Below the pieces are notes generated by a model. That model was not told the origin of the DNA and searched no databases. It saw only the letters and a program-made list of their open reading frames with translations. The translations under genes were made by a program, and so were the position numbers. From an uncultured Sphingomonas sp. (lineage in GTDB: Bacteria > Pseudomonadota > Alphaproteobacteria > Sphingomonadales > Sphingomonadaceae), in NCBI GenBank assembly GCA_913776255.1, contig CAJYLV010000057.1:1-64000 (forward strand): DNA of 64,000 bases, written 5' to 3'. Position 1 is the stretch's first letter. The number at the start of each line of letters is the position of its first letter. This document shows, piece after piece, positions 1-9,000 of this stretch.

Positions 1-557
1 CGGGCATCCACCTGATCATGGCGACGCAGCGCCCCTCGGTCGACGTCATCACCGGCGTGATCAAGGCCAACCTGCCGACGCGCATCTCCTTCCACGTCAC
101 CAGCAAGATCGACTCGCGCACGATCCTGGGCGAGCAGGGCGCGGAGCAGCTGCTCGGCCGCGGCGACATGCTCTACATGCCCGGCGGCAAGGGCATCGTC
201 CGCGTCCACGGCCCGTTCGTCAGCGACGACGAGGTGCGCGCGGTCACCGACCATTGGCGCGCGCAGGGCCAGCCCGATTACATCGAGTCAGTCACCGAGG
301 AGCCGGCGGAGAGCTTCGCGCTGGAGGGCGCGCCGACCGGCGAGGACTCGGCCGAGGACCAGCAATATCGCGCCGCGGTGGCGATCGTGTGTGGCAGCCA
401 GAAGGCGTCGACCTCGTGGCTCCAGCGCCAGCTGCGCATCGGCTACAATTCGGCGGCGCGGCTGATCGAGCGGATGGAGAAGGAAGGCGTCGTGAGCCGG
501 CCCGACCATGTCGGGCGGCGGGAGGTGCTGCGCGACACGGACGGGAACCAGGTGTGA
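1..557 (+). CDS. ftsK: DNA translocase FtsK, C-terminal part (cut by window edge)
   Basis: Last 184 residues of the septal DNA pump FtsK. The frame is open to the left edge, so the membrane domain and most of the motor lie outside. FtsK is a membrane-anchored hexameric ATPase that moves chromosome termini through the division septum and activates XerCD recombination at dif. Visible are the end of the RecA-like motor ([15 protein letters not shown], then GRGDMLY and [14 protein letters not shown]), an acidic linker, and the C-terminal gamma winged helix that reads KOPS ([20 protein letters not shown]). The stop is a normal TGA. The next gene is convergent, so nothing follows in this operon. 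Confidence 0.95.
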   Translation, partial: GIHLIMATQRPSVDVITGVIKANLPTRISFHVTSKIDSRTILGEQGAEQLLGRGDMLYMPGGKGIVRVHGPFVSDDEVRAVTDHWRAQGQPDYIESVTEEPAESFALEGAPTGEDSAEDQQYRAAVAIVCGSQKASTSWLQRQLRIGYNSAARLIERMEKEGVVSRPDHVGRREVLRDTDGNQV

Positions 558-679
558 GGTGATGCGGGTGGCTGCGCGGGAAGGCTGCTTCGAGGCACCT
601 ACAGCGCTGACGTTCCGACGCTTCTAAGGAGCGCTTCCCTCTCCAGAAGGAGGAAGAGCGGGACGCGTCAGCCGCCCCC

Positions 680-3088
680 TCAATCCACCCGCATCGCTTC
701 CGCCGCCAGCGCCTCGGCCTCGATCAGCAGCGAGTCGTCGGCGCTGCCCGTCGCCACTTTCTCGCGCCCGATCAGCGTCAGCACCGGCACCGCCAGCGGG
801 GTGACGCGCGGCAGGTCGACGTGGACCATCGTGTCGGCGGCGCGGTCGAGCAGGTCGGCGAGCCGGCCCACGTCGGTCATCCGCGCGCGCGCGTCGGCCC
901 AGGCGGCCTGGAGCAGCACGTGCCCGGGTTCGTACTGGCGCAGCACGTCGTAGATGAGGTCGGTCGAGAAGGTCACCTGCCGCCCCGTCTTGCGCTTCCC
1001 GGGATGCTGGCGCTCGACCAACCCCCCGATCACCGCCACCTCGCGGAACGCGCGCTTGAGCAGGTGCGAACGCTCGACCCATTCGACGAACTCATGTTCG
1101 AGAATGTCGGCGCTGAACAAAGCGGCGGGATCGGTGACCTTCTCCAGCCCGTAGCAGGCGATGGCGTAATCGTTGGCGACGAAGCCGAGCGGCTTGAGGC
1201 CCAGCGTCTCCATCCGCTTCGTCACCAGCATGCCCAGCGACTGGTGCGCGTTCCAGCCCTCGAAGCTGTAGGCGACCATGTAATGCCGCCCCTCGCGCGG
1301 GAAGGTCTCGACCAGCAACTGCTCGGGGTGCGGCAGCGTCGAGCGGCGCTGCTGGATCTCCAGCCATTCGCGCACGTCGTCCGGAAAGCGATGCCACTCC
1401 GCCGGCGTGTCGAGGAAGCGCCGCACGCGATTGGCGAGGTTGGTCGACAGCGGCATGCGGCTGCCGCCATAGGTCGGGATGCGCGCCGGGCGGCTGGTAG
1501 CGCGGACGATCAGATCCTCGGTGTCGATCTTCTCGACCTCGAGGCTCAGCCCGGCGAAGAAGAAGGTATCGCCATGGCTGAGCGTCGCGGCGAAGCCCTC
1601 CTCGACCTTGCCGAGCGCGCGCCCGTTGCGGAACCGCACCTTGAGCATCGTCGCCTCGACGATGATCCCGGCGTTGAGCCGGTGCTGCGCGACGAACTTC
1701 GGATGGCTCACCCGCCAGCGGCCGTCGGCATCCTGCGTCAGCCGCTTGAACCGGTCGTAGGCGCGCAGCGAATAGCCGCCGTCGCGGATGAAGCCGAGCA
1801 CACGGTCGAACAGCTCGTCGGTCAACGCCGAATAGGGCAGGGCGGAACGCACCTCCGCCAGCATCGCCGCCTGCTCGAACGGTGCGGCGCAGGCGCAGGC
1901 CATGACATGCTGCGCGAGCACGTCGAGCGCGCCCATCCGGAAGACGTCGGCATCCAGCTCGCCCGCCTCGACCGCGTCGAGCGCGGCGCGTGCCTCCAGA
2001 TATTCGAAGCGGTTGCCGGGGACGAGGATCGCCTCGCTCGCCTGATCGAGCCGGTGGTTCGAGCGCCCGATCCGCTGGAGCAGCCGCGACGATCCCTTGG
2101 GCGCGCCCATTTGGATCACGCAATCGACATCGCCCCAATCGACCCCGAGGTCGAGGCTGGCGGTGGCGACCAGCGCGCGCAGCCGGCCGTCGGCCATCGC
2201 GCTTTCGACCTTGCGGCGCGCTTCCTTTTCGAGACTGCCGTGGTGGATGCCGATCGGCAGCTGCATCGCATTGACCTTCCACAAATCCTGGAAGATCAGC
2301 TCGGCCAGGCTGCGGGTGTTGCAGAAGACGATCGAGGTCTTGTGGGTCTCGATCTCGGCCATCACCTGCTCGGCGGCATAGCGTCCCGAATGACCCGCCC
2401 ACGGCACGCGCCCCTCGGGCAGCAGGATCGCGATGTCCGGGTCCACCCCGGTGTCGCCGTGCACCAGCGCGACGCGGTCGATGTCGCCGTCGGGTGCGAG
2501 CCAGGCGCGATAGCCGTCCGGGTCGGCGACCGTCGCCGACAGCGCGACGCGCCGCACCGCGGGGGCGATCGTCTGGAGCCGCGCCATGCACAGGTTGAGC
2601 AGGTCGCCGCGTTTTCCGGTGGCGAATGCGTGAACTTCGTCAACAACGATCGTCCGCAGCCCGGCGAACATCGTGAAACTGTCGGGATAGCTGAGCAGCA
2701 GCGACAGCGATTCGGGGGTGGTCAGCAGGATCTGCGGCGGCTTGACCCGCTGCCGCGCCTTGCGGTCGGACGGCGTGTCGCCGGTGCGCGTCTCGACGCG
2801 CAGGTCGAGCCCCATCTCCTCGATCGGCGCGAGCAGGTTGCGCTGAATGTCGACCGCCAGCGCCTTGAGCGGCGAGACGTAGAGCGTGTGCAGCCCGTCG
2901 ACGGGCGTATCGATCAATTCGGCCAGCGTCGGGAGGAAACCGGCGAGCGTCTTGCCCGCGCCGGTGGCGGCGATCAGCAGCGCGTGATGCCCGGCGCGCG
3001 CCTCGTCCAGCATCGCCAGCTGATGCCGGCGCGGCTGCCAGCCACGCCGCGCAAACCAGTCGGTGAGGACGGTGGGAAGGGCGGTCAA
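680..3088 (-). CDS. Ligase-associated DEXH-box DNA helicase (Lhr-like)
   Basis: An 802-residue superfamily 2 helicase of the ligase-associated, Lhr-like type, thought to act in DNA damage repair with an ATP-dependent DNA ligase and a metallo-beta-lactamase exonuclease. Walker A is ATGAGKT (about residues 41-47), Walker B/motif II is DEVH (about 150-153), SALSATVADP is motif III, and QRIGRSNHR is motif VI; the long C-terminal region is typical of Lhr proteins. The start is a TTG (MTALPTVLTDWF); the only nearby ATG is in another frame and meets a stop after seven codons. The partner exonuclease is divergent at 3440, with a small membrane-protein gene between. The usual ligase and phosphoesterase genes are absent. 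Confidence 0.92.
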   Translation of the reverse strand: MTALPTVLTDWFARRGWQPRRHQLAMLDEARAGHHALLIAATGAGKTLAGFLPTLAELIDTPVDGLHTLYVSPLKALAVDIQRNLLAPIEEMGLDLRVETRTGDTPSDRKARQRVKPPQILLTTPESLSLLLSYPDSFTMFAGLRTIVVDEVHAFATGKRGDLLNLCMARLQTIAPAVRRVALSATVADPDGYRAWLAPDGDIDRVALVHGDTGVDPDIAILLPEGRVPWAGHSGRYAAEQVMAEIETHKTSIVFCNTRSLAELIFQDLWKVNAMQLPIGIHHGSLEKEARRKVESAMADGRLRALVATASLDLGVDWGDVDCVIQMGAPKGSSRLLQRIGRSNHRLDQASEAILVPGNRFEYLEARAALDAVEAGELDADVFRMGALDVLAQHVMACACAAPFEQAAMLAEVRSALPYSALTDELFDRVLGFIRDGGYSLRAYDRFKRLTQDADGRWRVSHPKFVAQHRLNAGIIVEATMLKVRFRNGRALGKVEEGFAATLSHGDTFFFAGLSLEVEKIDTEDLIVRATSRPARIPTYGGSRMPLSTNLANRVRRFLDTPAEWHRFPDDVREWLEIQQRRSTLPHPEQLLVETFPREGRHYMVAYSFEGWNAHQSLGMLVTKRMETLGLKPLGFVANDYAIACYGLEKVTDPAALFSADILEHEFVEWVERSHLLKRAFREVAVIGGLVERQHPGKRKTGRQVTFSTDLIYDVLRQYEPGHVLLQAAWADARARMTDVGRLADLLDRAADTMVHVDLPRVTPLAVPVLTLIGREKVATGSADDSLLIEAEALAAEAMRVD

Positions 3089-3151
3089 TCGGGCGTCCGG
3101 GCGGGCATGTCAGTGATGTAGGTGTTGGCGTGGACGGAGCAACCGACCACC

Positions 3152-3181
3152 CGTCATTGCTCCGCTACGCTCGCAATGACG
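3152..3181. repeat. Short palindrome, half copy of the GTCATTGC REP family
   Basis: Nine-base arms (CGTCATTGC and GCAATGACG) flank a 12-base centre. The same arms bound two longer inverted repeats at 8098-8174 and 47466-47542, so this looks like a shortened member of the same family. It lies between the helicase start and the end of the small membrane-protein gene. Confidence 0.7.
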
Positions 3182-3186
3182 AGCAA

Positions 3187-3366
3187 TCACGGCGTGCGCG
3201 TGCGATCCTCGGCCGATTGCTGCTTGTACAGCTCGCGCGTCGCCTGCTCCGTCCGCGCTTCCTCGTGCGGCTTGCGACGATTGCGCAGCATCGCGAACAA
3301 CAAGGCCGCCACCAGGATGATCGGCCCGGCGATCACCACGAAGCTCCACAAACCGTCGCCAGCCAT
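3187..3366 (-). CDS. Small single-span membrane protein, 59 aa, unknown function
   Basis: Starts at the ATG at 3364-3366, preceded by the Shine-Dalgarno-like GGGAGAG; the same frame extends further upstream without a better start. The product has a short polar N terminus (MAGDGLWS), one hydrophobic helix (about residues 8-26), a basic MLRNRRKP stretch (positive-inside, so N-out/C-in), and a charged Glu/Arg/Lys/Gln-rich tail. I do not recognise a family. It is co-oriented with, and just upstream of, the ligase-associated helicase, and divergent from the exonuclease. A link to that repair pair is only positional. Confidence 0.7.
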   Translation of the reverse strand: MAGDGLWSFVVIAGPIILVAALLFAMLRNRRKPHEEARTEQATRELYKQQSAEDRTRTP

Positions 3367-3439
3367 CGGCTCTCTCCCAACTGTCTGCGCGTCAACGACG
3401 CGCCGATGAACTTCGATCCGCGCGCGCGGTTGTTGCGGC

Positions 3440-4438
3440 ATGGCAACGCTCGGCGACTGGCTCGAACCGCATCCGCACGGGCTGTACGTGCGCCCCGCCG
3501 ATGCGTGGGTCGACCCGTCGATCCCGGTCGCGCGCGCGCTCGTCACGCATGGCCACGCCGATCACGCGCGCGGCGGGCATGGCGAGGTATGGGCGACTCC
3601 GGAGACGCTCGCGATCATGGACGCGCGCTATGGCGAGCAGGTCGGGCGCCCGGTCGCCTATGGCGAGAGCATCCGGCTCGGCGAGGTCGACATCGGCTTC
3701 GTCCCCGCCGGGCATGTGCTCGGATCGGCGCAGATCGTGCTCGATCATCGCGGCGAGCGCGTGGTCGCCTCGGGCGACTACAAGCGCCGCGCCGACCCGA
3801 CCTGCACCCCGTTCGAGCCGGTCAAATGCGACGTGTTCATCACCGAGGCGACCTTCGGGCTGCCGGTGTTCCGCCATCCCGACACCGGCGACGAGATCGA
3901 CAAACTGATCGCGCGGCTTCACGCCAATCCCGATCGCTGCATCGTCGTCGGCGCCTATGCGCTCGGCAAGGCGCAGCGCGTGATCGCCGAGCTGCGCGTC
4001 CGCGGGCACGCCGCGCCGATCTATATCCACGGCGCACTCCAGCGGCTGTGCGACCTGTATGCGGCGCACGGCGTCCCGCTCGGCGAGCTGCGTCCGGCGA
4101 CCGGGGTCGCGAAGGCGGAGATGGCGGGGCATATCGTGATGTGCCCGCCCTCGGCGCTCAACGACCGCTGGTCGCGGCGGCTGCCGGACCCGATCACCGC
4201 GATGGCGAGCGGCTGGATGCGCGTGCGGCAGCGCGCGCGGCAGAAGAACGTCGAACTGCCGCTGATCCTGTCCGATCACGCCGACTGGGACGAGCTGACC
4301 GCGACGCTGAGCGAGATTTCACCGCGCGAGGTGTGGGTGACGCACGGGCGCGAGGAGGCGCTGGTGCATTGGTGCATGACCCGCCAGATCAAGGCGCGCG
4401 CGCTGGCGCTGGTCGGATTCGAGGACGAGGACGATTGA
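3440..4438 (+). CDS. Ligase-associated DNA exonuclease (metallo-beta-lactamase fold)
   Basis: A 332-residue beta-lactamase-fold nuclease with beta-CASP features, related to the ligase-associated DNA exonuclease family. The metal motif HGHADH sits at about residues 37-42 (H37, H39, D41, H42); further metal and CASP motifs are SGDYKRR, ITEATFG, LSDHADWDEL and VTHGREEAL. It is predicted to trim DNA ends for the cognate ATP-dependent ligase. That ligase is normally the next gene; here the exonuclease is followed by a 229-base gap with a long inverted repeat and then an unrelated peptidase. The ATG start has only a weak Shine-Dalgarno sequence. Confidence 0.92.
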   Translation: MATLGDWLEPHPHGLYVRPADAWVDPSIPVARALVTHGHADHARGGHGEVWATPETLAIMDARYGEQVGRPVAYGESIRLGEVDIGFVPAGHVLGSAQIVLDHRGERVVASGDYKRRADPTCTPFEPVKCDVFITEATFGLPVFRHPDTGDEIDKLIARLHANPDRCIVVGAYALGKAQRVIAELRVRGHAAPIYIHGALQRLCDLYAAHGVPLGELRPATGVAKAEMAGHIVMCPPSALNDRWSRRLPDPITAMASGWMRVRQRARQKNVELPLILSDHADWDELTATLSEISPREVWVTHGREEALVHWCMTRQIKARALALVGFEDEDD

Positions 4439-4474
4439 ATTGGCTTTGATGGTCGCCCCTCGCCTAGCTTTCTT

Positions 4475-4588
4475 CCGTTCGCCCTGAGGAAAGGCTGAGC
4501 CTGTCGAAGCCTTGTCTCGAAGGGCACGCGCGGGGCGGTGCTTCGAGACGGCATTTCGACAAGCTCAATACCTCCTCAGCACGAACGG
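4475..4588. repeat. Long interrupted inverted repeat (about 114 bp)
   Basis: The ends CCGTTCG and CGAACGG pair, followed inward by matching blocks (CTGAGGA with TCCTCAG, TCGAAG with CTTCGA, TCTCGA with TCGAGA) around a GC-rich loop. This is a REP/ERIC-like element in the 229-base gap between the exonuclease and the S10 peptidase, exactly where the missing ligase gene would be expected. It could act as a bidirectional terminator. Confidence 0.75.
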
Positions 4589-4667
4589 TAATAAGTGGTT
4601 CATTGGCTTGCATCGTTTCCGTTGCGACGATTACACCAGCATCCCTGACCTATAAGGGGATCGCCTG

Positions 4668-6293
4668 ATGCGCTTCGGATACGCCGCCCTCCTGCTCGCC
4701 GCCGCGACGATGCCGGCGCTGGCGCAGGACAAGGACAAGCGGCTGGCGAAGAGCAACGCCGAGGTCCAGAAGGAAGAGGTTGAGGCCGCTACCGCCAACG
4801 CCCCGGTCGAGGAGCGCGAGGAGCGATCGAAGGGCGCGGTGACGGTCGCGGGCAAGCGGCTCGGCTATACTGCGACCGCCGGCACGCTGACGATCCGCGA
4901 CATCGAGGGCAAGCCGACCGCGTCGATGTTCTACACCGCCTATACACTCGACGGCACCAAACCGGGCACCAAGCGCCCGATCACCTATTTCTACAACGGC
5001 GGGCCGGGCAGCCCGACCTTCTGGCTGCACATGGGCTCGTTCGCGCCGGTGCGGCTCCAGACCGGCAGCCCCGAGTTCATCCGCCCGGCGCCCTACGATT
5101 TCGGCCCGAACCCGTACACCTTGCTCGACAAGACCGACATGGTGTTCCTCGACGCGATCGGCGCCGGCTATTCGCGCCCGCTCGGCGACGCCAAGCCGTC
5201 CGACTTCTACGGCACCGACGAGGATGCCGACGCCTTCGCCAAGGCGATCCTGCGCTATTCCACCAAATTCGGACGCTGGAACTCGCCCAAGTTCATCTTC
5301 GGCGAAAGCTATGGGACGCTGCGTTCGGGGGCGCTCGCCTATCAGCTGCAGGACCGCGGCATGGCGCTCAACGGCGTGGTGCTGCTCAGCTCGATCATGA
5401 ACTACGGCTATCGCCAGCCGGGGCTCGATCAGGTCTATCTCAACTATCTGCCCAGCTATGCCGCGACCGCCTGGTATCACAACCGCCTCGCCAACCGTCC
5501 CGCCGACGTCGCGACGGTGGTGCAGCAGGCGCGCGAGTTTGCGGTCGGCCCGTATATGTCGGCGCTCGCCAAGGGTCAGAACATCAGCGCCGAGGAACGT
5601 GACAGCGTCGCGCGGCGGATGAGCGAGCTGACCGGCCTGTCGCCGGACTTCCTGATCCGCAGCAATTTGCGCGTCGACCTGCCGCGCTTCCAGAAGGAAT
5701 TGCTGCGCGGCACCCGCCAGACGGTCGGTCGCTTCGACTCGCGCTATGTCGGAGTCGACAGCGACGCGGCGGGCGAGCGACCCGAGAGCGACGTGTCCTC
5801 GGACGCGATCTCGGGCGCGTTCATCGCGACCTTCAACGATTATGCGACCCACACGCTCGGCTACAAGACCGACATGCCGTACCGGCTGTCGGCGCGCGAT
5901 GCGAAGGGCTGGACGTGGAACTGGAAGCACGACTCGCCGCTGCGCGGGGGCGGGCAGCAGAACAACCCCAACACTGCGGTCGATCTGGCGGCGGCGATGC
6001 GCGGCAATCCGTATCTGCAGGTGCTGTCGATGAACGGCTGGTACGACATGGCGACGCCGTTCTTCGGGACCGAGAACGACCTCGGGCACATGATGCTCGA
6101 GCCCGCGCAGCAGCGGAACCTCTCCTTCACTTACTATCCGGCAGGGCACATGACCTATCTCAATCCTGACGCGCTGGTGGCGATGAAGCGCGACCTGTCG
6201 GCGTGGTACGACCGTGCGCTGGCGGTGGCGCGTTCCGACGCGCCGCCGGTCCCGCCCTCGACCGCCGCCGCGACCGGGCAGGGGCCGAACTGA
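4668..6293 (+). CDS. Exported S10-family serine carboxypeptidase
   Basis: A 541-residue peptidase of family S10 (alpha/beta hydrolase fold), expected to remove C-terminal residues from peptides in the periplasm. The N terminus is a signal peptide (basic start, hydrophobic AALLLAAATMPALA, cleavage near ALA-Q). The nucleophile motif is GESYG with Ser at about 214; the acid is in NGWYDMATPF and the histidine in PAGHMTYLNP near the end; the substrate-loop motif YNGGPGSP is also present. Its stop overlaps the ATG of the next peptidase gene by one base (TGATG), which indicates translational coupling. Confidence 0.92.
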   Translation: MRFGYAALLLAAATMPALAQDKDKRLAKSNAEVQKEEVEAATANAPVEEREERSKGAVTVAGKRLGYTATAGTLTIRDIEGKPTASMFYTAYTLDGTKPGTKRPITYFYNGGPGSPTFWLHMGSFAPVRLQTGSPEFIRPAPYDFGPNPYTLLDKTDMVFLDAIGAGYSRPLGDAKPSDFYGTDEDADAFAKAILRYSTKFGRWNSPKFIFGESYGTLRSGALAYQLQDRGMALNGVVLLSSIMNYGYRQPGLDQVYLNYLPSYAATAWYHNRLANRPADVATVVQQAREFAVGPYMSALAKGQNISAEERDSVARRMSELTGLSPDFLIRSNLRVDLPRFQKELLRGTRQTVGRFDSRYVGVDSDAAGERPESDVSSDAISGAFIATFNDYATHTLGYKTDMPYRLSARDAKGWTWNWKHDSPLRGGGQQNNPNTAVDLAAAMRGNPYLQVLSMNGWYDMATPFFGTENDLGHMMLEPAQQRNLSFTYYPAGHMTYLNPDALVAMKRDLSAWYDRALAVARSDAPPVPPSTAAATGQGPN

Positions 6294-8086
6294 TGCGCGC
6301 GCTGTTCCTCGCGCTCGCCGGCCCCGCCGCGATCGCCGCGCAGGCCCCGGCCGCCCGGACCGCGGCGGAGGATGCGCGGCTCACCGCTTTCCTCGACCGC
6401 GCCTTCGACGCGCGGGTCGCGCTCAGCCCGGAGGCGCAGACCAGCCTCGGGCTCAAGACCAATTACGACAAGCTCGACGACAATACCGACGCCGCCGCGA
6501 TCCGCGAGCGTGACCTGTCCGAACGCCAGCTGCGCGAGATGCGCGCCAGCTTCTCGCCCGCGAAGCTGGGGCCGAGCGGTAGGCTGAGCTACCGTCTGTT
6601 CGAGGATCAGGTCGAGCGCGCGCGCGACAGCTTCCGCTTCCGCAAGTGGCGCTATCCGGTGTCGACCAACGGCAGCCCGATGGGCGAGGTGCCGGCGTTT
6701 CTCATCAACAACCACCGCATCGACAGCGTCGCCGATGCCGACGCCTATGTCGCGCGGATCCGCGATTCGGAGCGGGTGATGCGCGAGACCGCCGCGCTGA
6801 TGCGCGAGCAGGCGAAGATGGGGATCGTGCCCCTGAAGATGACCTATGCCCCGGTGCGGGCGGATGCGCGCAAGGTGCTGACCGGCGCGCCGTTCACTGC
6901 AGGGGCGGACTCGGCGCTGATGGCCGATTTCCGCAAGAAGGTGACCGCGCTCAAGGCGTCCGATGCCGACAAGCAGCGGCTGCTGGTGGCGGCGGCGGCG
7001 GCGATGACCGGGCCGATGAAGCGCGGTTACGATCTGATGTTCACGACGCTCGACGCGCTCGAACCGCAATCGACCGGCAATTGGGGCGCGTGGAAGCTGC
7101 CGCAGGGCGCGGCCTATTACGCCGTCCGGCTGCGCGACTCGACGACCACCAACCTGACCGCCGACCAGATCCACGATCTCGGGCTGCGGCAGGTCGCCGC
7201 GATCCGCAAGGAGATGGAGGCGGTAAAGACGCGCGTCGGCTTCAACGGCACGCTGGAGCAATTCTTCGAGGTGGTGCGCACCGACCCGCGCTTCAAATAT
7301 CCCAACACCGAGGCGGGGCGCGAGGCCTATCTGGGCGACGCGCGCAGCTTCGTCGCGCAGATGATGGCGGCCGCGCCGCAATGGTTCGAGCGGCTGCCCA
7401 AGGCGAAGCTGGAGGTGCGCGCGGTCGAGAAATGGCGCGAGGGCACCGCCTCGACCGCCTTCTACAACCGCCCCGCGCCGGATGGATCGCGTCCCGGCAT
7501 CTTCTACGTCAACCTCGTCGACATGAACCAGACGCAGAAGATCCAGCTCGACGCGATCGCCGCGCACGAGGCCGCGCCGGGGCACCATTTCCAGATCGCG
7601 CGCGCGATGGAGCTGGAGGGGCTGCCGAAGTTCCGCGCGTTCGGTGGCTATGGCGCCTATGTCGAGGGCTGGGGGCTCTACAGCGAGCGGCTCGCCAAGG
7701 AGATGGGCGCGTACAAGGACCCGTATGCCGAGTTCGGGATGCTCTCGAACCAGGTATGGCGCGCGATCCGGCTGGTGGTCGACACCGGCGTGCATGCGAA
7801 GCGCTGGACCCGCGAACAGGCGGTCGCCTATTTCCGCGCCAACAGCTCGGTCAGCGACACCGACATTTCGCGCGAGGTCGATCGCTATTTCAACTGGCCG
7901 GGGCAGGCGACCAGCTACATGGTCGGCCAGCTCAAGATCGCCGAGCTGCGCGCCAAGGCTGAGCGCGAGCTGGGGCCGAAGTTCGACATCCGCAGCTTCC
8001 ACGAAGCGGTGCTGGGGCAGGGCGCGCTGCCGCTCGATGTGCTCGAGGAGCAGGTGGACGCGTATATCGCGGCGAGGAAGGGCTGA
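6293..8086 (+). CDS. DUF885 family exported metallopeptidase-like protein
   Basis: A 597-residue DUF885 protein. The start is the ATG sharing a base with the S10 peptidase stop; the frame is open upstream, but this start gives a clean signal peptide (MRALFLALAGPAAIAAQ). The family hallmark HEAAPGHH lies at about residues 425-432, and GYGAYVEGWGLYSE follows, as expected for a thermolysin-like zinc site with a downstream Glu. The substrate is unknown; related proteins are thought to be peptidases. The one-base overlap with the upstream S10 gene suggests that the two enzymes are made together. Confidence 0.9.
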   Translation: MRALFLALAGPAAIAAQAPAARTAAEDARLTAFLDRAFDARVALSPEAQTSLGLKTNYDKLDDNTDAAAIRERDLSERQLREMRASFSPAKLGPSGRLSYRLFEDQVERARDSFRFRKWRYPVSTNGSPMGEVPAFLINNHRIDSVADADAYVARIRDSERVMRETAALMREQAKMGIVPLKMTYAPVRADARKVLTGAPFTAGADSALMADFRKKVTALKASDADKQRLLVAAAAAMTGPMKRGYDLMFTTLDALEPQSTGNWGAWKLPQGAAYYAVRLRDSTTTNLTADQIHDLGLRQVAAIRKEMEAVKTRVGFNGTLEQFFEVVRTDPRFKYPNTEAGREAYLGDARSFVAQMMAAAPQWFERLPKAKLEVRAVEKWREGTASTAFYNRPAPDGSRPGIFYVNLVDMNQTQKIQLDAIAAHEAAPGHHFQIARAMELEGLPKFRAFGGYGAYVEGWGLYSERLAKEMGAYKDPYAEFGMLSNQVWRAIRLVVDTGVHAKRWTREQAVAYFRANSSVSDTDISREVDRYFNWPGQATSYMVGQLKIAELRAKAERELGPKFDIRSFHEAVLGQGALPLDVLEEQVDAYIAARKG

Positions 8087-8097
8087 GCTGATCTCAT

Positions 8098-8174
8098 CGT
8101 CATTGCGAGCGGAGCGAAGCAATCCAGAGCGTCCTGATCCGGCCCTGGATTGCGTCGCTACGCTCGCAATGACG
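8098..8174. repeat. REP-like inverted repeat, GTCATTGC family, full copy
   Basis: Two arms of about 30 bp (8098-8127 and 8145-8174) pair with few mismatches around a 17-base loop. The element sits 12 bases after the DUF885 stop. A near-identical element is at 47466-47542 and a half copy at 3152-3181. Confidence 0.85.
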
Positions 8175-8206
8175 ACGGAGGGGGCAAGTTCACCTCACCA
8201 CACAAC

Positions 8207-8300
8207 CGTCACCCCGGCGGAGGCCGGGGCCCAGTTGGGGAACGTCGCGGTATTCTAACGCAGCGCTCGCCAATAGACGCCGGCCTCCGCCGGGGTGACG
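8207..8300. repeat. REP-like inverted repeat, GTCACCCCGG type
   Basis: The left arm (8207-8229, CGTCACCCCGGCGGAGGCC) pairs with the right arm (8281-8300, ending GGGGTGACG) around a loop of about 50 bases. It lies between the converging DUF885 and rlmE genes, directly after another palindrome, and may terminate transcription from both sides. Confidence 0.8.
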
Positions 8301-8322
8301 GCGAAAGGAGAGGCGACCGCCG

Positions 8323-9000
8323 CTATTCCTCCGAAATCGCAGCCCGCCCCTTGAACCCCTGCGCCACCACGAACCACTCGACCGAGCCCTTGCGGCTCGA
8401 CGGCGGCTTGGCGTGCTTCACGGTCGTGAAGTTGCGTTTCATCTCCGCGACCAGCGTCGAATCCGCCCCGCCCGCGAACACCTTCGATACGAACGTGCCC
8501 CCGGGGCGCAGCACATCGACCGCGAACGCCAGCGCGGTCTCGACCAGCGCCATGGTCCGCAGCGCGTCGGTCTGCGGGTGGCCGACAGTATTCGCCGCCA
8601 TGTCCGACATCACCAGATCGGGCGCGCCGCCGAGTGCTTCCATCAGCTTGCCCGGCGCGGCATCGTCCATGAAGTCCATCTCGAAGATCGTCACGCCGTC
8701 GATCGGATCGACCGGCAACAGGTCGATCCCGACGATCGCCGCCCCCGGCGCGACGCGCCGCACCACCTGGCTCCACCCGCCCGGCGCGATCCCGAGATCG
8801 ACGACGCGTTTCACGCCCTTGAGCAAGCCAAACCGCTCGTCGAGTTCGATCAATTTGTACGCGGCGCGGCTGCGATAGCCCTCGGCCTTGGCGCGGCGGA
8901 CGTAGGGATCATTGAGCTGCCGCTCCAGCCAACGCGTCGATTGCGCGGTGCGTCGCTTGGCGGTCTTGACCCGCTGCCGCCCGACTCCGGCGCCCCTCAT
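8323..9000 (-). CDS. rlmE: 23S rRNA (uridine-2552-2'-O)-methyltransferase RlmE
   Basis: A 225-residue RrmJ/FtsJ-type methyltransferase that 2'-O-methylates U2552 in the ribosomal A-loop using SAM. The SAM site is VVDLGIAPGGWSQVV, with LVMSDMAANTVGH carrying the catalytic Asp; the conserved lysines are in RAAYKLIELDE and FVSKVF. The start at 9000 (MRGAGVG) overlaps the ppx stop in an ATGA arrangement, so it is translated as the second gene of a ppx-rlmE unit. The basic N-terminal extension (VKTAKRRTAQS) is normal for alphaproteobacterial members. Confidence 0.95.
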   Translation of the reverse strand: MRGAGVGRQRVKTAKRRTAQSTRWLERQLNDPYVRRAKAEGYRSRAAYKLIELDERFGLLKGVKRVVDLGIAPGGWSQVVRRVAPGAAIVGIDLLPVDPIDGVTIFEMDFMDDAAPGKLMEALGGAPDLVMSDMAANTVGHPQTDALRTMALVETALAFAVDVLRPGGTFVSKVFAGGADSTLVAEMKRNFTTVKHAKPPSSRKGSVEWFVVAQGFKGRAAISEE

